DNA of 64,000 nucleotides from Paenibacillus_L residui (GCF_042677205.1 NZ_JBHTIU010000023.1:12638-76637), one strand, 5' to 3'; positions 30,673-39,034 are shown, counted from the first letter of the stretch. Numbers and translations: made by a program. The notes: generated by a model from the sequence alone, not told the origin.

Positions 30673-33203
30673 GCTACTTGCACTTCCACGCCGCCGTCGG
30701 CGTTATCAAATCGAATCACTTGGTCGAAAGCAGCCTGAGCGTCTTCAATATGCGTGATGACCAGGACTCTCTTAAATCGGCTAGACACTGACTTGATAGA
30801 TTCGAGCACGAGCGCACGGTGCTCCGCATCCTGAGAGCCGAGCCCCTCGTCGATTGTTAGCCATTCAACCTTGCTGCCGGCACGTTGGGCAAGTAGCTCA
30901 GCCAGTGCGAAACGGATGGCATAATCAATGCGGAGTTGCTCCCCACCGGAGAATGTCTCGTATGGGCGCTCTGAAGTCCAATCGCCGATCATGATATCTA
31001 GCGTTTCGGCGACTCCGTCCTTGCTCTTAAGCTCTCGTTGCGTTTCAAACCGGATATAATGCTTGCCCTTTGACATTTGGCCAAGAATCTCGTTAGCGAT
31101 GCGTTCAAGCTGCGGAACGGCGTTTTCGATGATGAGCGCAGGGATACCATCGCGCCCGAAGGCCTTGATTAGTGACTGATATCGGGTCCATCGGACAGAC
31201 TTCGGCTCCAACTCGGCGGCCAATCGGTCGCGTTCCTGCTGGTCAGCGTCGAGCGCGGCCAGCATCGCCTTGATCCCTCCAATCTGCTCGGCCAGTGCCG
31301 AGAGATGCCGGCGACGCTGTTGGAGCAGCTCCTGTACAGCGAACAACTTCTCCCTCAGCGAATCAAACTCCAGCGTTTCAAGGACGAGAGCTTCATGTTC
31401 ATGCACATACTCGTCTTGCCGCTCCTCCTTGCCAGCAATCTCGCGATCGATGGCGGCGATTCGTTCCTGAGTGTTGGCCACAGTCTCCCGAGCAGCCGAG
31501 ATCTGATCCTTGAGCCGCGCCCAGCGATCGATGTCGGCCGCTTTTGCCGCCAATTCTGGAAGCGGCGCCAAATCTGCCTCCAGTTCGTCCACTTGCTGCT
31601 GCAGAGCATTCCGCCGCTGCTCCCCCGCAGTCAAACGCGCCGACTTTTCCTGTTGCTGCTGTTCCAGCTGCTGAAGCAGCTCATCTTTGCCAGCAAGTTG
31701 GGCGTATACGGTGGCTGCCTCGCGCAACTCGTTCACTTTGTCTTTACATGCTTGATGGGCTGCGTAATCATACCCCAGATTGACCTGATCAGCCGCCACG
31801 GCAGCAATGTTTGCTGTCAATTTGACGAGGCTGCTCCAATCCAATTGCTCCAGTTGATCCCGCAGTGCTGGCAAATCCGCAACGGCCGCAGCAGCAGCTC
31901 GTTGAAACTTGCATGTAGGAAGGCAGCCGCTGTCATGGATATGAGCCTTTTGCCGCTCAAGCTCGGCAATTCTGTCGTTGAGACGTTGCTCGTCGAGTTT
32001 CATTAGAGCTTCTTCACGGTCCCGCTGTGCCTCAAGGGTACGCAATTCCGCCTCCAACCGGTTCCACCGGTCCGCTTTCTCCTCGAATTCCCGAAGCCGC
32101 TGCGTCTCTGCCTCGTGTACCTCCGCCTGCTGCCGTAGCGTCTCCCGCCCGGCGAGCTGCCGCTGTAATACCGTTATGCGATCGCCCAGCCGAAGAAGGT
32201 CATCCTCCAACTGGTACAAATCCGCTTGGGTAACGGTCAAATCGCGCTGCAGTCGGTCCAATTCGGGCTTCCGCGCTTCCAGAGTCGCGAGCTGCCGCTT
32301 GATCTGATCCAGTTCAGCTGACTTTTCCATGATGGCCGCTTCGTTGGCCAAGATCTTCGCAGCACGTTCCTTGCGCCCGAGTTGTTCATTCTTTTCGGCC
32401 CGCAATGCCGCAATCTCTTTACTTAATTCCGACACTTCCCGTTCAATCTGCTGAATCCGAGCCCGCTTTCCATCAATAGCAGCAATCTGAGCCTCGACAG
32501 TTTTCACGACCATTTCGTCCTCCGCGATCATATCTAGTGTGACGCTGTGCTGATCCTCGGCCACCCGCAACTCATTTTCCTTTGCCGGTCGGACGGATAA
32601 ACGTTCGTCCAGTGCAAGGATCCTGTCCTTAGCCTTCTCAATCTCAATGTTCAGGGAAGCGGCCCGCTGCCGGGCACGTTCCTGCAGTTCTTCGTATACG
32701 TTCAGACCGAGGATCTGCGAGAGAATCTCCTTTCGCTTGCCTGCCGTCGCGCCGGTGAAGGCGTTGGCCTGGCCTTGCAATATCATGCTGCTGGCCGTAA
32801 ACGTCTCGTCGTCCAGGTTGAGCAAAGCCCGTATTTTTGCCTCCGTGTCAGTGATCTTCTCGGCCGACCGGCTTTCCCAGGCTCCGTTAACCTGCTGCTG
32901 TAGCTCAAGCGTGGACTTTCCCTTACCCTTTGTCGACCGCGTCCGGATAACCCGGTAAACGCTACCCTGGTGCTCAAAAACGAAGGTTACGGACATCTCC
33001 TGCGCACCGCGGCGGACCAGGTCGTCAAGGCTAATCCCTTTGATTACGTCCCCAAATAGAGCAAACCGTGGTGACAAGGTAAAGGCTGAGGACTTACCGG
33101 CGCCGTTACGACCAGCAATGGCTGCCAATGTTACAGCCGACAAATCAATGTCGGCATGCTCGATGGCTCTGAAGTTATGGATAATAAGGCGTAATGGAAT
33201 CAT
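30669..33203 (-). CDS. SbcC/Rad50-like SMC ATPase
   Basis: An 844-residue ATPase. Walker A G-R-N-G-A-G-K-S (31-38), two long coiled-coil arms (about 170-420 and 445-680) and a C-terminal part with F-S-G-G-E-Q-L-R (signature) and L-T-I-D-E-G (Walker B). The apex has Cys427 and Cys431 (C-L-P-T-C) where Rad50 has a zinc hook, with three rather than two residues between cysteines. With the SbcD-like nuclease two genes on, it should process DNA ends for phage recombination or replication. Confidence 0.88.
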   Translation of the reverse strand: MIPLRLIIHNFRAIEHADIDLSAVTLAAIAGRNGAGKSSAFTLSPRFALFGDVIKGISLDDLVRRGAQEMSVTFVFEHQGSVYRVIRTRSTKGKGKSTLELQQQVNGAWESRSAEKITDTEAKIRALLNLDDETFTASSMILQGQANAFTGATAGKRKEILSQILGLNVYEELQERARQRAASLNIEIEKAKDRILALDERLSVRPAKENELRVAEDQHSVTLDMIAEDEMVVKTVEAQIAAIDGKRARIQQIEREVSELSKEIAALRAEKNEQLGRKERAAKILANEAAIMEKSAELDQIKRQLATLEARKPELDRLQRDLTVTQADLYQLEDDLLRLGDRITVLQRQLAGRETLRQQAEVHEAETQRLREFEEKADRWNRLEAELRTLEAQRDREEALMKLDEQRLNDRIAELERQKAHIHDSGCLPTCKFQRAAAAAVADLPALRDQLEQLDWSSLVKLTANIAAVAADQVNLGYDYAAHQACKDKVNELREAATVYAQLAGKDELLQQLEQQQQEKSARLTAGEQRRNALQQQVDELEADLAPLPELAAKAADIDRWARLKDQISAARETVANTQERIAAIDREIAGKEERQDEYVHEHEALVLETLEFDSLREKLFAVQELLQQRRRHLSALAEQIGGIKAMLAALDADQQERDRLAAELEPKSVRWTRYQSLIKAFGRDGIPALIIENAVPQLERIANEILGQMSKGKHYIRFETQRELKSKDGVAETLDIMIGDWTSERPYETFSGGEQLRIDYAIRFALAELLAQRAGSKVEWLTIDEGLGSQDAEHRALVLESIKSVSSRFKRVLVITHIEDAQAAFDQVIRFDNADGGVEVQVA

Positions 33204-33580
33204 CCTGCAGCATCCTCCTTATTGAATTGTTTCCACTCTTCTGGCCATGTATATTTTCCATCAACCATCTGTACAACAATATGATCACCGCTATCTGTGA
33301 CACGAATTTCCCTGAACATTCCCGTCCTGCCGTGCAATTGAGTATATCGAAAGACTTCTTCAGCTGAATTCAGAGTAACAGCCGGTGTATGCCAGCCGTC
33401 GGGTTCAGGAAAACAGTACCCATAAAACTGTTCACTCAGTTGAATTTCCTTTGCACATGTAGGAGAATTGCAGACTGTTCGAGTGTCATCGTACCACCCA
33501 CAAGCTCCCCACTCATGTACACATGCATCATCCTCAGTACAGCCGCAAACCCTACATATTCCTGGATTCAAGCTACTCAT
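33200..33580 (-). CDS. Hypothetical cysteine-rich phage protein
   Basis: A 126-residue protein. Residues 9-45 hold eight cysteines (C-R-V-C-G-C, D-A-C, G-A-C, T-V-C, P-T-C) and a histidine, likely a zinc-binding module often seen in phage proteins. The rest is alpha-beta without a name. It lies between the SbcC- and SbcD-like genes with 4-bp overlaps on both sides, so it may work with that complex. Confidence 0.6.
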   Translation of the reverse strand: MSSLNPGICRVCGCTEDDACVHEWGACGWYDDTRTVCNSPTCAKEIQLSEQFYGYCFPEPDGWHTPAVTLNSAEEVFRYTQLHGRTGMFREIRVTDSGDHIVVQMVDGKYTWPEEWKQFNKEDAAG

Positions 33581-34752
33581 ACACTTCCCTCCAACAATTC
33601 AGTAGTCAACGCCTGGAGCTCAACAATCTCCGATTCTTTTATTTCCTGATTGGTCCCCCAAGCGGCCAGTGCCGTCAGAGGGTTCAGCCCTTCTGTAACC
33701 TCTGCGTCCCGGATCCGTTCTGATCGTTCAACCTCCGCACGGATCTCCGCCACGAAGAAAGCTCCAGCATCGTACAACGCTTTTTCGAGTGAGCGCCGGT
33801 CAAACCGCTTCTGCAGCTCCTCACTACAGGCATACCGGACCCGGACAATCGCATCCTTTATTGAAGAAAAGTCGTCCACCTGACCATCCAGCCAAGCCTC
33901 AATGTCCATGTCACACCAGTCGATGGTCTTAAAGCGGCGCGCCGGCGTCTTAATGAATTCTGAATTGGCAAATTTCGTCGTGAACGTCTCGGTATCATGA
34001 ATCCAGAAACCTGGCGTCGTTCGTTCATCTCCAAAATTGTGCCGCTCCGGAGCACCACTGTAGTAGACATTGCTCCCAGCAAGCTGCGGCCGGTGTATGT
34101 GACCAAGGCAAACGAGATCAAACATACGTGCGGCCTCGTCAGTCAGAACCGGCTCATTTTGAAGTAGAGCATCCTCAAAGCCGGTTTCGGCCAGGTCGTA
34201 AGTCAGGTGAGACATGAGGATAACGGGACCACTAAGCCCGGCGCGGAGATCACGGCAAGTGTCTGTAATCCAGTCCGTCATCTTCGCATGAAATTCATGT
34301 GGAGGCAGCCCTGCGAACTCGTCCTTCAGGGCGAACGATGACCGGTTTATACCCGGGAGGCAGGCAACGATCACCTCTCCGTCAGTTGGTAGCGAGGCGA
34401 TTCCCGGCTCAGTGAATACCTGAACACCAGGAATCTGCATCTCTCTAATGAGGTGATAGGCGCTAATCGCATCGTGCGACGGCGTGCCGCTGATCACGAT
34501 GACCTCAATGCCAGCATCCGAAAGTCGACGAAGCCAGGACACAAATGCCTTGATTTCTGCTGTAGCCCGTTCGATATAAACCCGGGCGTCCTTAAAAGCG
34601 TCGCCGGCGAATAATACTAGCTCGCAACCCTCCGAAATAATTCGATCTGCAACCCAGTCCATCGTTCGAGTAATATCCTCAAACCGGGCTGACGGCGTGG
34701 GGCCCGGATACCCGAAGCCCCAATGTGCGTCTGCAATATGTGCTATTTTCAT
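33577..34752 (-). CDS. SbcD/Mre11-like metallophosphoesterase
   Basis: A 391-residue nuclease. Motifs: A-H-I-A-D-A-H-W-G (Asp8, His10), L-F-A-G-D-A-F, G-T-P-S-H-D (where the family has GNHD), L-M-S-H-L-T and C-L-G-H-I-H. It should form the SbcCD complex with the ATPase coded downstream. The G-T-P-S-H-D variant keeps the His and Asp. Confidence 0.87.
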   Translation of the reverse strand: MKIAHIADAHWGFGYPGPTPSARFEDITRTMDWVADRIISEGCELVLFAGDAFKDARVYIERATAEIKAFVSWLRRLSDAGIEVIVISGTPSHDAISAYHLIREMQIPGVQVFTEPGIASLPTDGEVIVACLPGINRSSFALKDEFAGLPPHEFHAKMTDWITDTCRDLRAGLSGPVILMSHLTYDLAETGFEDALLQNEPVLTDEAARMFDLVCLGHIHRPQLAGSNVYYSGAPERHNFGDERTTPGFWIHDTETFTTKFANSEFIKTPARRFKTIDWCDMDIEAWLDGQVDDFSSIKDAIVRVRYACSEELQKRFDRRSLEKALYDAGAFFVAEIRAEVERSERIRDAEVTEGLNPLTALAAWGTNQEIKESEIVELQALTTELLEGSV

Positions 34753-34756
34753 ATAA

Positions 34757-35761
34757 TCACCTCAAATCTTCCGGAAAGTCGTCAAAATCAAGTTCACCTT
34801 GATCGCCACCATTGGAATCATATTGCTCCAAGTAGTCGGCGACTAGTTTCCACTCGGCATCCGCAACATCCTGGACAACCTTGCCAATCGAACGACCTAG
34901 GGCCTCGGATGCACGATCAGTGAGCCACTTCCAGTCCATTGCTCCGCCGTTATGCTGCTTTACAAGATCGAAGGCGCGGTTTTTGTCACTTGTCCCACGC
35001 GCGCCCCCGCTTTGACGTCCTGCGGCGCTAGATCTCGCTCCGGTTGATGAACGACTTTGTTGGCGAGGCGGCGGAACGGCTCCTTCGTCCCCAGCTTCCG
35101 GATCCTCGCCGTTCAGGTACGCCTCAAGCTCTTCTTCGGTTTGCGAAAAGATTCCGCTGGAACGAGTGGCCGACAATACAGCATCCACAAGAGCACGCTT
35201 TTTCGCCATTTTCAGCACAGTATTCCAAATGGAGTGCATGTCGTCGTTTTCAAGCCGATACTGAACGAACTTCCCGTATCTGCCATCCCGCTCCTTAGAA
35301 ACTAATTCCTCCTTGCTAAGCCCCTTAGGGATATCTTTTTCAGAAACCCAGCGCCAGCGGTAGCGGTTCTCGAAGGTGTTCGCGTGGCCAACTCCCTCAG
35401 CGATGATGGATCCTGTATTGCGATGAATTAATCGAACGGTGATGTCCACGCTGTAATACCCGGTTTCGTGATTCTTATCTTCGACCTTGCCCGCGATTGT
35501 CGGAGCCAAGTTGTAGAACTCGCACAGCCCCTCAGCTCCAGGCTTGTACAGCGTCGGCTTGTCCGTTCCGGGAATAATTCCGTAATCCACGCCTTCCTGC
35601 ATGACCTCTCTAAAGAACTCTCTTGTTAGGTTTAACTTCTGTTTCATACCGTCCAATTTCCGTCGAAGGTCAGCTGCACTCCCGAACTCAAGGTCAACGA
35701 TCGCCCCTCCTCCGGCATTCCCGCCGGAGGGTTGAGGTTGCAAAACCGTGACATCTGTCAA
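34757..35761 (-). CDS. Phage recombination-module protein, possible single-strand annealing protein
   Basis: A 334-residue protein. Residues 30-210 form a conserved unit (Y-G-I-I-P-G-T-D-K-P-T-L-Y-K-P-G-A-E, then N-T-V-L-K-M-A-K-K-R-A-L-V-D-A-V) found beside recombination genes in several phages. A disordered Gly/Ser/Arg linker (225-265) leads to a C-terminal unit and an acidic tip (LDFDDFPEDLR) like an SSB tail. Its place before SbcCD fits an annealing or DNA-end protein, but I cannot name the family with certainty. Confidence 0.5.
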   Translation of the reverse strand: MTDVTVLQPQPSGGNAGGGAIVDLEFGSAADLRRKLDGMKQKLNLTREFFREVMQEGVDYGIIPGTDKPTLYKPGAEGLCEFYNLAPTIAGKVEDKNHETGYYSVDITVRLIHRNTGSIIAEGVGHANTFENRYRWRWVSEKDIPKGLSKEELVSKERDGRYGKFVQYRLENDDMHSIWNTVLKMAKKRALVDAVLSATRSSGIFSQTEEELEAYLNGEDPEAGDEGAVPPPRQQSRSSTGARSSAAGRQSGGARGTSDKNRAFDLVKQHNGGAMDWKWLTDRASEALGRSIGKVVQDVADAEWKLVADYLEQYDSNGGDQGELDFDDFPEDLR

Positions 35762-35762
35762 A

Positions 35763-36104
35763 TTAGGCCACCTCCCGAAGCATTCCGGCTACTGCTTGGA
35801 GTGCCCGGAACTCGTTATGCAGTCGTTCCACTCGATAACGAACCCTAGTCAGTTCCATTTCGCAATTCATTACTGCTTCCCGTTCTGACTCTGTATGGGA
35901 ACGAATCTGTGCATTACGGGTTTCCGCATTCTTACCGTCAATTACTATGCCATCAAAGACACCAAGCAACAGGCCATCCTCCTTATGTTGCAGATTAGCC
36001 TTTGCGGCCCGAAGCGACATTTCCGCATTAATAAGTTCTTTTTCCGCAGCTTCGATTTCTTCTGGTAGCGCCAGTACTCGCATTGCAATCGATTGTTTAT
36101 CCAT
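35763..36104 (-). CDS. Hypothetical coiled-coil early phage protein
   Basis: A 113-residue helical protein (EEIEAAEKELINAEMSLRAAKANLQHK). Start ATG 36104 has GGAGG 8 nt upstream; a longer frame to 36143 has none. The pattern resembles small phage proteins of unknown role near the annealing protein gene. Confidence 0.55.
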   Translation of the reverse strand: MDKQSIAMRVLALPEEIEAAEKELINAEMSLRAAKANLQHKEDGLLLGVFDGIVIDGKNAETRNAQIRSHTESEREAVMNCEMELTRVRYRVERLHNEFRALQAVAGMLREVA

Positions 36105-36121
36105 TTGATTACCTCCGATAA

Positions 36122-36205
36122 TTGATTTAATCTTTATTGCCATGGTAAGATGGCCTTAAGATCTGTTTTTCAAGTGACCCGTTGCCGCGGGTCATTTTTC
36201 GTTTT
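36122..36205 (+). ncRNA. Short plus-strand transcription unit (candidate RNA)
   Basis: TTGATT (36122-36127), 18 bp, TAAGAT (36146-36151) with TG one base before. A perfect 7-bp stem TGACCCG (36175-36181)/CGGGTCA (36188-36194) followed by TTTTTCGTTTT ends it. The RNA would be about 45 nt. The hairpin overlaps the stop codon of the opposing 39-residue gene. Confidence 0.45.
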
Positions 36206-36311
36206 CACACTCTTCGCACAATCTTGGAAACCAGTCTCCCTCATCGCCAAGATAGGTCCCACAACATGAACACAGTGTCCCATCAAGCATCATATCCGCA
36301 ATATCTCCCAT
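36192..36311 (-). CDS. Small zinc-ribbon early phage protein
   Basis: A 39-residue protein: M-G-D-I-A-D-M-M-L-D-G-T-L-C-S-C-C-G, then L-C-E-E-C near the end, giving two CxxC-type pairs for one zinc ion. Such mini zinc ribbons with the MxDGTLCxxCG start are common in Firmicute and other phages. AAGGAGG lies 6 nt before the ATG. Confidence 0.75.
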   Translation of the reverse strand: MGDIADMMLDGTLCSCCGTYLGDEGDWFPRLCEECENEK

Positions 36312-36427
36312 TCCATCCCTCCTTTCCTATGTATTGATGCAGCTTGGCCGCATCGTCCGAACCGTGAAGTCAATAGTTGGGAATAGCCTCATTCACGATC
36401 CCGACGAAGGGGCCAAGGCCCTTCGAA

Positions 36428-36673
36428 TCACTTGATTTTGCTCATTTCCTGTATTGCCCGGCGACTAACCAATTTGCCTTGGTAGCTGACAAGGTCCGTA
36501 GTATCTCCGGTAAAAACACATCCCGGTGCATATTTTCGGAGAATGATTTGATCCCCATCAACAAAGATTTCCATGGGGTCCTTTTCCGAAATCCCAAGCG
36601 ATTTTCTCAACTCCATCGGGATGACAATTCGTCCCAGTTCATCTACTTTCCGTACAATTCCTGTACTTTTCAT
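36428..36673 (-). CDS. AbrB/SpoVT-type transcription regulator
   Basis: An 81-residue protein that begins M-K-S-T-G-I-V-R-K-V-D-E-L-G-R-I-V-I-P, the AbrB swapped-hairpin DNA-binding domain, followed by a short C-terminal part with one Cys. Start ATG 36673 follows GAGGGG. AbrB homologues in prophages are transition-state type repressors; here it may link phage genes to host growth phase. Confidence 0.88.
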   Translation of the reverse strand: MKSTGIVRKVDELGRIVIPMELRKSLGISEKDPMEIFVDGDQIILRKYAPGCVFTGDTTDLVSYQGKLVSRRAIQEMSKIK

Positions 36674-36687
36674 AGGTAATTCCCCTC

Positions 36688-36855
36688 TCAATTGTTTTCT
36701 GGGCGATATACAATCATGAAAGACTCTCTTTTATCGCTGATCGATAACTGTATATCTAAGACCTCTACATCCGGGTTTTCCTGCAACCAATGGTTTACTC
36801 CGCTAGGGCTATGAAACCGAACAATCTGAATGTTTCCGGCAACTTCCTCACGCAT
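36688..36855 (-). CDS. Small protein resembling Cse60
   Basis: A 55-residue protein: N-W-L... pattern N-H-W-L-Q-E-N-P-D-V-E-V-L-D-I-Q-L-S-I-S-D then M-I-V-Y. This resembles Cse60-like sporulation proteins (N-E-W-x-x-E-N-x-D-V-x-V-x-D-I-x). ATG 36855 overlaps the stop of the VVA0879-like gene. Assignment is by pattern only. Confidence 0.5.
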   Translation of the reverse strand: MREEVAGNIQIVRFHSPSGVNHWLQENPDVEVLDIQLSISDKRESFMIVYRPENN

Positions 36856-37168
36856 TCACATGCTCCTCCTTGGCAAAATCAAAGACGTCTACTTCCTTTC
36901 CATCCGTCGTGATGACGATCCGACCATTTCCCAAAGTTCCTAAAAGACCGTATGCTGTCCAGTTGCATCCTTTGTCAACAGCTACACGTCCAATGCACTG
37001 CTGATACGCTATGTTAGCCGCTTCTTCAACTCTCACCCCAGCAGTTACGAAATCTTGCGGGGTTTGCACATTACCGCATCGCGGACAAACAAATTTCCAG
37101 TCGGCCGTTTTATCGCCAAATCGCGCCTTTGCTTCCTCAAGCCATCCATTCAGAGGTTGTTTAAGCAT
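36848..37168 (-). CDS. Phage protein, VVA0879 family
   Basis: A 106-residue protein: N-G-W-L-E-E-A-K-A-R-F-G, W-K-F-V-C-P-R-C-G-N-V-Q-T-P-Q-D-F and C-I-G-R. These match VVA0879-type phage proteins of unknown function with a Cys pair likely binding metal. ATG 37168 has AAGGAGG 9 nt upstream. Confidence 0.75.
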   Translation of the reverse strand: MLKQPLNGWLEEAKARFGDKTADWKFVCPRCGNVQTPQDFVTAGVRVEEAANIAYQQCIGRVAVDKGCNWTAYGLLGTLGNGRIVITTDGKEVDVFDFAKEEHVNA

Positions 37169-37442
37169 GGATCGATTCCTCCTTGCCTTGAGAATCCCAC
37201 TGGGGTACAATGGGAGAAATAAGATTTTTTAATAGCTTCACATGATGGCCGCTGCCGCGAACAGCGGTCATTCTGTTTTTATGTGCCTCCTGAATTTCTT
37301 TCTCCAATCCCTCAATCTGGGCCAAAAGCCACCAGTCCCATGTACCATCTTCCTTTTGTAAATGCTTATTTTGACGATAGATCAACTTAAGTTCTTCAAT
37401 CCGGCAACGAGCTGCCTTAAAGTCGTATACTTGTCCATCCAT
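37161..37442 (-). CDS. Hypothetical early phage protein
   Basis: A 93-residue helical, basic protein (DFKAARCRIEELKLIYRQNKHL; LEKEIQEAHKNRM). ATG 37442 follows GGAGG at 9 nt. No family recognised. The plus-strand unit at 37183-37281 lies inside it. Confidence 0.5.
   Translation of the reverse strand: MDGQVYDFKAARCRIEELKLIYRQNKHLQKEDGTWDWWLLAQIEGLEKEIQEAHKNRMTAVRGSGHHVKLLKNLISPIVPQWDSQGKEESIHA
37183..37281 (+). ncRNA. Short antisense transcription unit (candidate RNA)
   Basis: TTGCCT (37183-37188), 17 bp, TACAAT (37206-37211), then a 10-bp stem with one G-U (37245-37254 with 37262-37271) and TTCTGTTTTT. The RNA of about 60 nt would be antisense to the 93-residue gene. No frame with a ribosome binding site. 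Confidence 0.5.
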
Positions 37443-37447
37443 GAAAA

Positions 37448-37699
37448 TCAACCTCCTCCGAAGATTTGTAGTATGTTTTGCATGATCGATACTCCGTCTA
37501 TCCCACAAAGGAAAGCGACAAATACTTCTTTTGCATTCGTAATATTAATCCATTGGATCAATGTCTGTACGTCGGGCGCCTTATGATCCTTCTCGTATTT
37601 AGAAATACAAGATTGTGATCGATGCAAAAGTTCGGCCATTTGCTCTTGAGTCAGACCTGCCCGTTCCCGACAAGCCTGCATGATCGCGCCAAATTTCAA
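37448..37699 (-). CDS. XRE-family helix-turn-helix regulator
   Basis: An 83-residue protein with a clear XRE domain at 5-60 (A-C-R-E-R-A-G-L-T-Q-E-Q-M-A-E-L-L-H-R-S-Q-S-C-I-S-K-Y-E). TTG start after GGGAGG. The tail is hydrophobic. A 17-bp palindrome just upstream (37720-37736) could be its own operator. Role among early genes unknown. Confidence 0.85.
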   Translation of the reverse strand: MKFGAIMQACRERAGLTQEQMAELLHRSQSCISKYEKDHKAPDVQTLIQWINITNAKEVFVAFLCGIDGVSIMQNILQIFGGG

Positions 37700-37719
37700 A
37701 TGGTACTCACCTCCCGGTT

Positions 37720-37736
37720 TATTCCAAAATGGAATA
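37720..37736. promoter_or_regulatory. Palindrome upstream of XRE gene (possible operator)
   Basis: TATTCCA-AAA-TGGAATA, a perfect inverted repeat 21 bp before the TTG start. A second inverted pair, GGATCC-based, lies at 37730-37806. Autoregulation is an inference. Confidence 0.4.
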
Positions 37737-37813
37737 GGCTGAGGATCCGGTATGATCTATAATGAAGTTGAATCGTTCCCCATACCGTCGGCCAAGGATC
37801 CTATTCGACGGAC

Positions 37814-37987
37814 TCACCCCTCACTTTCTTCCGTCAGAATCGCATGCACCTCGCGTACCTCCTCAAGAGCAAGCAACAAGCGTGTTGATTGCAAACTTTT
37901 TAATCGGCGTAATCTATGCTGAACTGCGGTTAGTAGCGCTATTGCTTGCTCCAATTCCTCAACTGCATAATGCTTGTCCTTTTCCAA
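37814..37987 (-). CDS. Hypothetical helical early phage protein
   Basis: A 57-residue helical protein (AVEELEQAIALLTAVQHRLRRLKSL). A TTG start at 37987 is preferred because GGGAGGTGA lies 4-9 nt upstream; a longer frame to 38032 has no such site. No family. Confidence 0.5.
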   Translation of the reverse strand: MEKDKHYAVEELEQAIALLTAVQHRLRRLKSLQSTRLLLALEEVREVHAILTEESEG

Positions 37988-38012
37988 AGAATCACCTCCC
38001 TTCAATAAGACC

Positions 38013-38219
38013 TCATCCGGCAAGGCCAGCATTCCTTGATATAATCTTTTTAATTCGAGTTAGTTCCCTCTCGGAAATGAATTCCGGGTTGGAACAATGT
38101 CCCCTGGAAAGGGTATCTTGAATTGCTTCGTCGATAGTCAAACCCTTGAACCGCATCCTTGCAACTGCCATACACACAAAAGCTTCTCTATTTTTCCAAC
38201 GAAATGAAGGCTTACGCAT
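38013..38219 (-). CDS. Hypothetical basic early phage protein
   Basis: A 68-residue protein (MRKPSFRWKNREAFVCMAVARM). The start may also lie 3 codons upstream at 38228. Short helices and a basic end; no family recognised. Confidence 0.5.
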   Translation of the reverse strand: MRKPSFRWKNREAFVCMAVARMRFKGLTIDEAIQDTLSRGHCSNPEFISERELTRIKKIISRNAGLAG

Positions 38220-38228
38220 CGGAGTCAC

Positions 38229-38369
38229 CTACATCTTTACCAAGAGGTATACAAACTTTGTTCCATTTGGTACCAGATGTTGGACCTGCCATCCCTCTGC
38301 AAGAAGCTTATTAACTTCTTTCTCATCGGAAGTACGCCGAACTTCTGAAATTTGATAAATATCATTCAT
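38229..38369 (-). CDS. Small protein, DUF1737-like pattern
   Basis: A 46-residue protein: E-V-N-K-L-L-A-E-G-W-Q-V-Q-H-L-V-P-N-G-T-K-F-V-Y-L-L-V-K. The L-L-x-E-G-W-x-V core resembles DUF1737-type mini proteins found in phages. AAGGAG precedes the ATG by 9 nt. Confidence 0.55.
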   Translation of the reverse strand: MNDIYQISEVRRTSDEKEVNKLLAEGWQVQHLVPNGTKFVYLLVKM

Positions 38370-38409
38370 ATGACCATGCTCCTTTCACTACTTGTCCATC
38401 GTGCGAAGC

Positions 38410-38604
38410 CTAAATCGCTTCGCCTTTAGCAGCACTTTCGATGATTTTCCAACCTGCAGCATGCATATCGTCAATAACTTTCTCGATGTCTTCAGGAGTT
38501 TTGGCAACGTAGTCATCACAGATGTGCACGGTTGTTAACCCGATCTGATACGTTTCGACGATGTTGCCCTTTTCCAGAGGCTGAGGCTTAGGTTTGTTCG
38601 GCAT
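38410..38604 (-). CDS. Hypothetical early phage protein
   Basis: A 64-residue protein starting MPNKPKPQPLEKGNIVETY; GGGGGA lies 8 nt before ATG 38604. A beta-beta-alpha pattern (TTVHICDDYVAKTPEDIEKVIDDM) is visible. No name. Confidence 0.55.
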   Translation of the reverse strand: MPNKPKPQPLEKGNIVETYQIGLTTVHICDDYVAKTPEDIEKVIDDMHAAGWKIIESAAKGEAI

Positions 38605-38700
38605 AAGTGCATTCCCCCTTCTTGGGTTATGCATATGCTCCACTAACAATGGGACGGCCATATAAGTTTTCACCTGCCTTTCAGGAGGAACATTGATACT

Positions 38701-38940
38701 TTAACTAACTTCATTTTTTGTTGATGTATGAGAACCTTGTACTTTCAGACCTAAAAAAAGATAATTAATATCCTCGTCAAGAATTTCAGAGACTTTGAAT
38801 GCATCAGTTAGAGAAGGATTGGAATAGCCATTTTCCCAATTACTCACTGTTGCCTTTTGATATCCTAATAGTTCTGCCAGTTGCTCCTGTGTAAGTCCTT
38901 TCTTCTTGCGAGATTCAATAAGGAATAGATTTTTTCTCAC
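38701..38940 (-). CDS. Cro-like XRE regulator of the prophage
   Basis: A 79-residue protein with an XRE domain at 8-62 (S-R-K-K-K-G-L-T-Q-E-Q-L-A-E-L-L-G-Y-Q-K-A-T-V-S-N-W-E). GTG start after AAAGGTGG. It is the first gene of the leftward early operon and is divergent from the CI-like gene, so it is the Cro equivalent. Confidence 0.85.
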   Translation of the reverse strand: MRKNLFLIESRKKKGLTQEQLAELLGYQKATVSNWENGYSNPSLTDAFKVSEILDEDINYLFLGLKVQGSHTSTKNEVS

Positions 38941-38976
38941 TGCGACACCACCTTTTGTATAACAATCTTGTACTTT

Positions 38977-39005
38977 ATTATAAGTATAAGATTCTTGTAT
39001 GTCAA
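38977..39005 (-). promoter_or_regulatory. Leftward early promoter (PR-like)
   Basis: On the minus strand, consensus TTGACA (39000-39005), a 17-bp spacer and consensus TATAAT (38977-38982). It should be very strong and must be held off by the repressor in a lysogen. Confidence 0.85.
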
Positions 39006-39034
39006 CATAAAAATATAATTTTCTTGTACTTTTA

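Noticed and set aside
36400..36426. CGAAGGGGCC-AA-GGCCCTTCG hairpin after the AbrB gene as a terminator
   Set aside because: The stem is strong but there is no T-run on either strand.
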